From positions 1 through 55,206 of the forward strand of contig NKIQ01000023.1 of assembly GCA_002256005.1 (NCBI GenBank): a stretch of 55,206 nt of DNA. Reading direction: 5' to 3'. Position 1 is the first letter of the stretch, and each line of letters opens with the position of its first letter. This DNA comes from Alphaproteobacteria bacterium PA4. GTDB lineage: Bacteria > Pseudomonadota > Alphaproteobacteria > Sphingomonadales > Sphingomonadaceae. Of the stretch, positions 51,775 to 55,206 are shown one piece after another. The notes under the pieces are model-generated. The model did no database searches, was not told where the DNA came from, and was given only the letters and a program-made list of their open reading frames with translations. Position numbers and translations under genes: made by a program.

Positions 51775-53568
51775 ATGCCCGCCTATCGCGCTCCCGTGCA
51801 GGACACGCAGTTCGTCCTCGATGCCGTCGTCGGTCTCGATCGCTATGCCAATCTGCCGACCTTTGCCGATGCCAGCCCCGATGTGGTGAAGGCCATATTG
51901 GAGGAAGGCGGCAAATTCTGCGAGCAGGTGCTGGCGCCGATCAACCTTTCCGGCGACATCGAAGGCTGCACCCGCCACGACGATGGCAGCGTGACGACGC
52001 CGGCCGGGTTCAAGGCGGCCTATCAGCAGTTCATGGACGCCGGCTGGGGTACGCTGATGGCCGATCCGGAATGGGGCGGCCAGGGCCTGCCTTATGTGAT
52101 CGGCACGGCGTTTTCGGAGTACATGTCCTCGTCGAACATGGCGTTCGGCATGTACCCCGGCCTCAATGAAGGCGCGCAGGCGGCGATCGAGGCGGTGGGC
52201 AGCCATGAACAGAAGGCCAAGTATCTGCCCAACATGGTGCAGGGCCGCTGGACCGGCACGATGAACCTGACCGAGCCGCATTGCGGCACCGACCTCGGCC
52301 TCATCCGTACCCGCGCCGAGCCGCAGCCGGATGGCACCCACAGGATCACCGGCACCAAGATCTTCATTTCGGCCGGCGAGCACGACCTCAACGACAATAT
52401 CATCCATCTGGTGCTGGCCAAGACCACCGGCGCCCCCGACAATGTGAAGGGCATCTCGCTGTTCATCGTGCCGAAGTTCCTCGTCAACGACGATGGCAGC
52501 CTCGGGGCGCGCAACGCGGTCAAATGCGGCTCGATCGAACACAAGATGGGCATCCACGCCAACGCCACCTGCGTGATGAATTATGACGGCGCGACCGGCT
52601 ATCTGATCGGCGAGGAGAACAAGGGCCTGCGCGCCATGTTCATCATGATGAACGCGGCGCGGCTGGGCGTCGGCGTGCAGGGGCTGGCGATGGGCGAGGT
52701 CGCCTATCAGAACGCCGTCACCTACGCCAAGGACCGCATCCAGGGCCGGGCGCTGACCGGCCCGGCCGACCCCGCCGCCAAGGCCGATCCGATCATCGTC
52801 CATGCCGATGTCCGCCGCATGCTGATGGACGGCCGCGCCTTCAACGAGGGTGCGCGGGCGCTGATCCTGTGGGGCGCCCTGCAGGTCGATCTGGCGAAGA
52901 AGGCGGCGACGCCGGAAGAACGCCAGCTTGCCGATGATCTCATCTCGCTGCTCACCCCGGTCATCAAGGGCTATTGCACCGACAAGGGGTACGAGATCGC
53001 CACCGCCAGCCAGCAAGTGTTCGGCGGTCATGGCTATATCCGCGAATGGGGCATGGACCAGTTCGTCCGCGATGCCCGCATCGCCCAGATCTATGAAGGC
53101 ACCAACGGCATCCAGGCGATGGACCTCGTTGGCCGCAAGCTCGGCCAGAATGGCGGGCGCGGCACCCAGGCATACCTCGCGCTGGTCAATGGCGCGCTGG
53201 CCGATGCCAAGGGTGACGAGCGGCTGAATTTCGTGTCAGCGCCGCTCGAAAAAGCGCTGGGCGACTTGCAGGCGGCGACCATGTGGCTGCTGCAGAACGG
53301 CATGACCAACCCGGACAATGCCGGCGCCGGCGCCACCGCCTATCTGCACCTGATGGGTATCGTCGCGCTGGGCCATATGTGGCTGGTGATGGCGAAGGCG
53401 GCGTTTGCCGCGCTCGATGAGGGCGCCAGCGATACCGATTTCTACACCGCCAAGCTGATCACCGCGCGCTATTATGCCGCCCGCTACTTCCCCGATGCCC
53501 GCGCGCTGCGGGCGAAGCTGGAAGCCGGCAGCGAAGCGATGATGGCGATGCCGGTGGCGGCCTTTTAA
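51775..53568 (+). CDS. Acyl-CoA dehydrogenase
   Basis: A 597-residue FAD enzyme of the longer type with an extra C-terminal domain. The middle has MNLTEPHCGTDLGLIRTRAE and TGTKIFISAGEHD. The C-terminal half has the flavin/catalytic region YEGTNGIQAMDLVGRKL, and the extension of about 110 residues (LGDLQAATMWLLQNGM onward) follows. It makes the trans-2-enoyl-CoA in the first step of beta-oxidation. It begins 24 bases after the MerR stop, and an R2 element and fadA follow. Confidence 0.93.
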   Translation: MPAYRAPVQDTQFVLDAVVGLDRYANLPTFADASPDVVKAILEEGGKFCEQVLAPINLSGDIEGCTRHDDGSVTTPAGFKAAYQQFMDAGWGTLMADPEWGGQGLPYVIGTAFSEYMSSSNMAFGMYPGLNEGAQAAIEAVGSHEQKAKYLPNMVQGRWTGTMNLTEPHCGTDLGLIRTRAEPQPDGTHRITGTKIFISAGEHDLNDNIIHLVLAKTTGAPDNVKGISLFIVPKFLVNDDGSLGARNAVKCGSIEHKMGIHANATCVMNYDGATGYLIGEENKGLRAMFIMMNAARLGVGVQGLAMGEVAYQNAVTYAKDRIQGRALTGPADPAAKADPIIVHADVRRMLMDGRAFNEGARALILWGALQVDLAKKAATPEERQLADDLISLLTPVIKGYCTDKGYEIATASQQVFGGHGYIREWGMDQFVRDARIAQIYEGTNGIQAMDLVGRKLGQNGGRGTQAYLALVNGALADAKGDERLNFVSAPLEKALGDLQAATMWLLQNGMTNPDNAGAGATAYLHLMGIVALGHMWLVMAKAAFAALDEGASDTDFYTAKLITARYYAARYFPDARALRAKLEAGSEAMMAMPVAAF

Positions 53569-53569
53569 C

Positions 53570-53674
53570 TCCCCTCCCGCTTGCGGGAGGGGCTGGGGGT
53601 GGGTGTGTGGGACCTGCAGCCAGCTCCGGTGACACGAACCCACCCCCGACCCATCCCGCAAGCGGGAAGGGAGA
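53570..53674. repeat. R2 variant inverted repeat within the fad operon
   Basis: Arms CCCCTCCCGCTTGCGGGAGG (with CTGGGGGTGGGT) and ACCCACCCCCGACCCATCCC (with GCAAGCGGGA) pair across a short centre. It lies between fadE and fadA; its right end GGGAAGGGAG abuts the ribosome-binding site of fadA. Confidence 0.75.
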
Positions 53675-53688
53675 AGAAGGACAAGACC

Positions 53689-54900
<1,212 letters not shown>

Positions 54901-54904
54901 CCCA

Positions 54905-55072
54905 CCTCTCCCCCTCCCTGCAAGGGAGGGGGCCGGGGGGAGGGTCCTCCCCCCAGGTGCCCACCCTTCCGCCAAAGCCGAAACAGCAACCCTCCCCCCA
55001 GGTGCACACCCTTCCGCCAAAGCCGTAACAGCAACCCTCCCCCCAGCCCCCTCCCTTGCAGGGAGGGGGAGT
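54905..55072. repeat. R2 variant with internal 45-bp tandem repeat
   Basis: Outer arms CTCCCCCTCCCTGCAAGGGA and CCTCCCTTGCAGGGAGGGGG are near-perfect reverse complements. Between them lie two copies of a 45-bp unit (about 54948-55036) containing CAGGTGCCCACCCTTCCGCC and AAAGCCG(A/T)AACAGCAACC. It lies between fadA and fadB. Confidence 0.75.
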
Positions 55073-55085
55073 GAAGGATGAAACA

Positions 55086-55206
55086 ATGACCGATACCGCC
55101 ATCCACCAGGACCTCGATGCCGATGGCATCCTCACCCTCACCATCGACGTGCCCGGCCTGTCGATGAACGTCATCACCGGCGAGGTCACCCGCGACCTTG
55201 GCCTCG
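55086..55206 (+). CDS. fadB: Fatty-acid oxidation multifunctional protein FadB, 5' end only
   Basis: Forty codons before the window ends. It begins [20 protein letters not shown] and continues with [13 protein letters not shown], the typical start of the enoyl-CoA hydratase domain in FadB/FadJ-type proteins (the strand IATLTID...NVLNVM region). A GAAGGATG ribosome-binding site precedes the ATG. The position after fadE and fadA supports the hydratase/3-hydroxyacyl-CoA dehydrogenase role, but the second domain is not visible. Confidence 0.8.
   Translation, partial: MTDTAIHQDLDADGILTLTIDVPGLSMNVITGEVTRDLGL

Overview
This 55.2 kb window is a piece of a GC-rich alphaproteobacterial chromosome, most probably from the Sphingomonadales. 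Supporting signs are the gene orders mutM / ubiE-ubiB and coaBC-dut-moeB, mreBCD-mrdA-rodA and fabD-fabG-acpP-fabF-mltG, alphaproteobacterial families (DUF2125, DUF2853), a LiuR-like MerR regulator over a fatty-acid oxidation operon, and a tRNA-His that still encodes G-1:C73, which the Rhizobiales/Rhodobacterales/Caulobacterales lineage has lost. Almost all of it is ordinary chromosomal backbone. I see no prophage, transposase, CRISPR array or defence island.

Layout. 1-8.8 kb: a secreted NTF2-like protein, then a signalling block made of a membrane Cache/PAS hybrid histidine kinase with its own HPt, a soluble hybrid kinase whose ATP-binding domain has decayed, an H-NOX gas sensor, and an NtrC/LuxO-type sigma-54 response regulator. 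8.8-17.5 kb: secreted cyclophilin, tRNA-His, amino-acid dehydrogenase, a leftward run (prepilin peptidase, prolyl-hydroxylase-like oxygenase, alcohol dehydrogenase, moeB, dut, coaBC) and a Tat-exported amidohydrolase. 17.6-25.7 kb: DUF2853-OmpA fusion, ubiB-ubiE, an SRPBCC membrane protein, mutM, rpsT and dnaA. 25.9-36 kb: class III aminotransferase, tRNA-Lys, the rod-shape operon mreB-mreC-mreD-mrdA-rodA, mutL, bfd and bfr. 36-45.7 kb: TPR protein, the fatty-acid synthesis cluster continuing without real gaps into mltG, a YdcF-like protein, plsC, a DUF2125 protein, then recR and def. 46-51 kb: small unknown membrane protein, SDR, purF, hisI, AI-2E-family transporter and a K+-channel-like protein. 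51.3 kb to the end: MerR regulator, fadE, fadA and the 5' end of fadB.

The most interesting system is the signalling block at 1-8.8 kb. The H-NOX and the response regulator are translationally coupled (ATGA) and lie behind an excellent sigma-54 promoter (TGGCATATTTCTTGCA, 6761-6776). About 100 bases upstream is a 12/13 match to the LuxO operator of vibrios (TTGCA-WWW-TGCAA). The second hybrid kinase keeps its phospho-His, receiver and HPt residues but has lost the ATP-binding motifs. Together these suggest an autoregulated nitric-oxide phosphorelay resembling the Vibrio LuxQ/LuxU/LuxO chain, arranged here as a compact alphaproteobacterial locus.

The non-coding DNA is unusually repeat-rich. 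One family (called R1 here) of GGGGCC-centred palindromes occurs mostly as inverted pairs, like the BIMEs of enterics. A second family (R2) of long CCCTCCCC hairpins sits inside the fad operon and beside other genes. A third (R3) is a 27-bp perfect inverted repeat. R1 supplies the ribosome-binding site of the prepilin peptidase, and R2 ends next to those of fadA and fadB. All coordinates and motif readings were made by eye; no database search was run.
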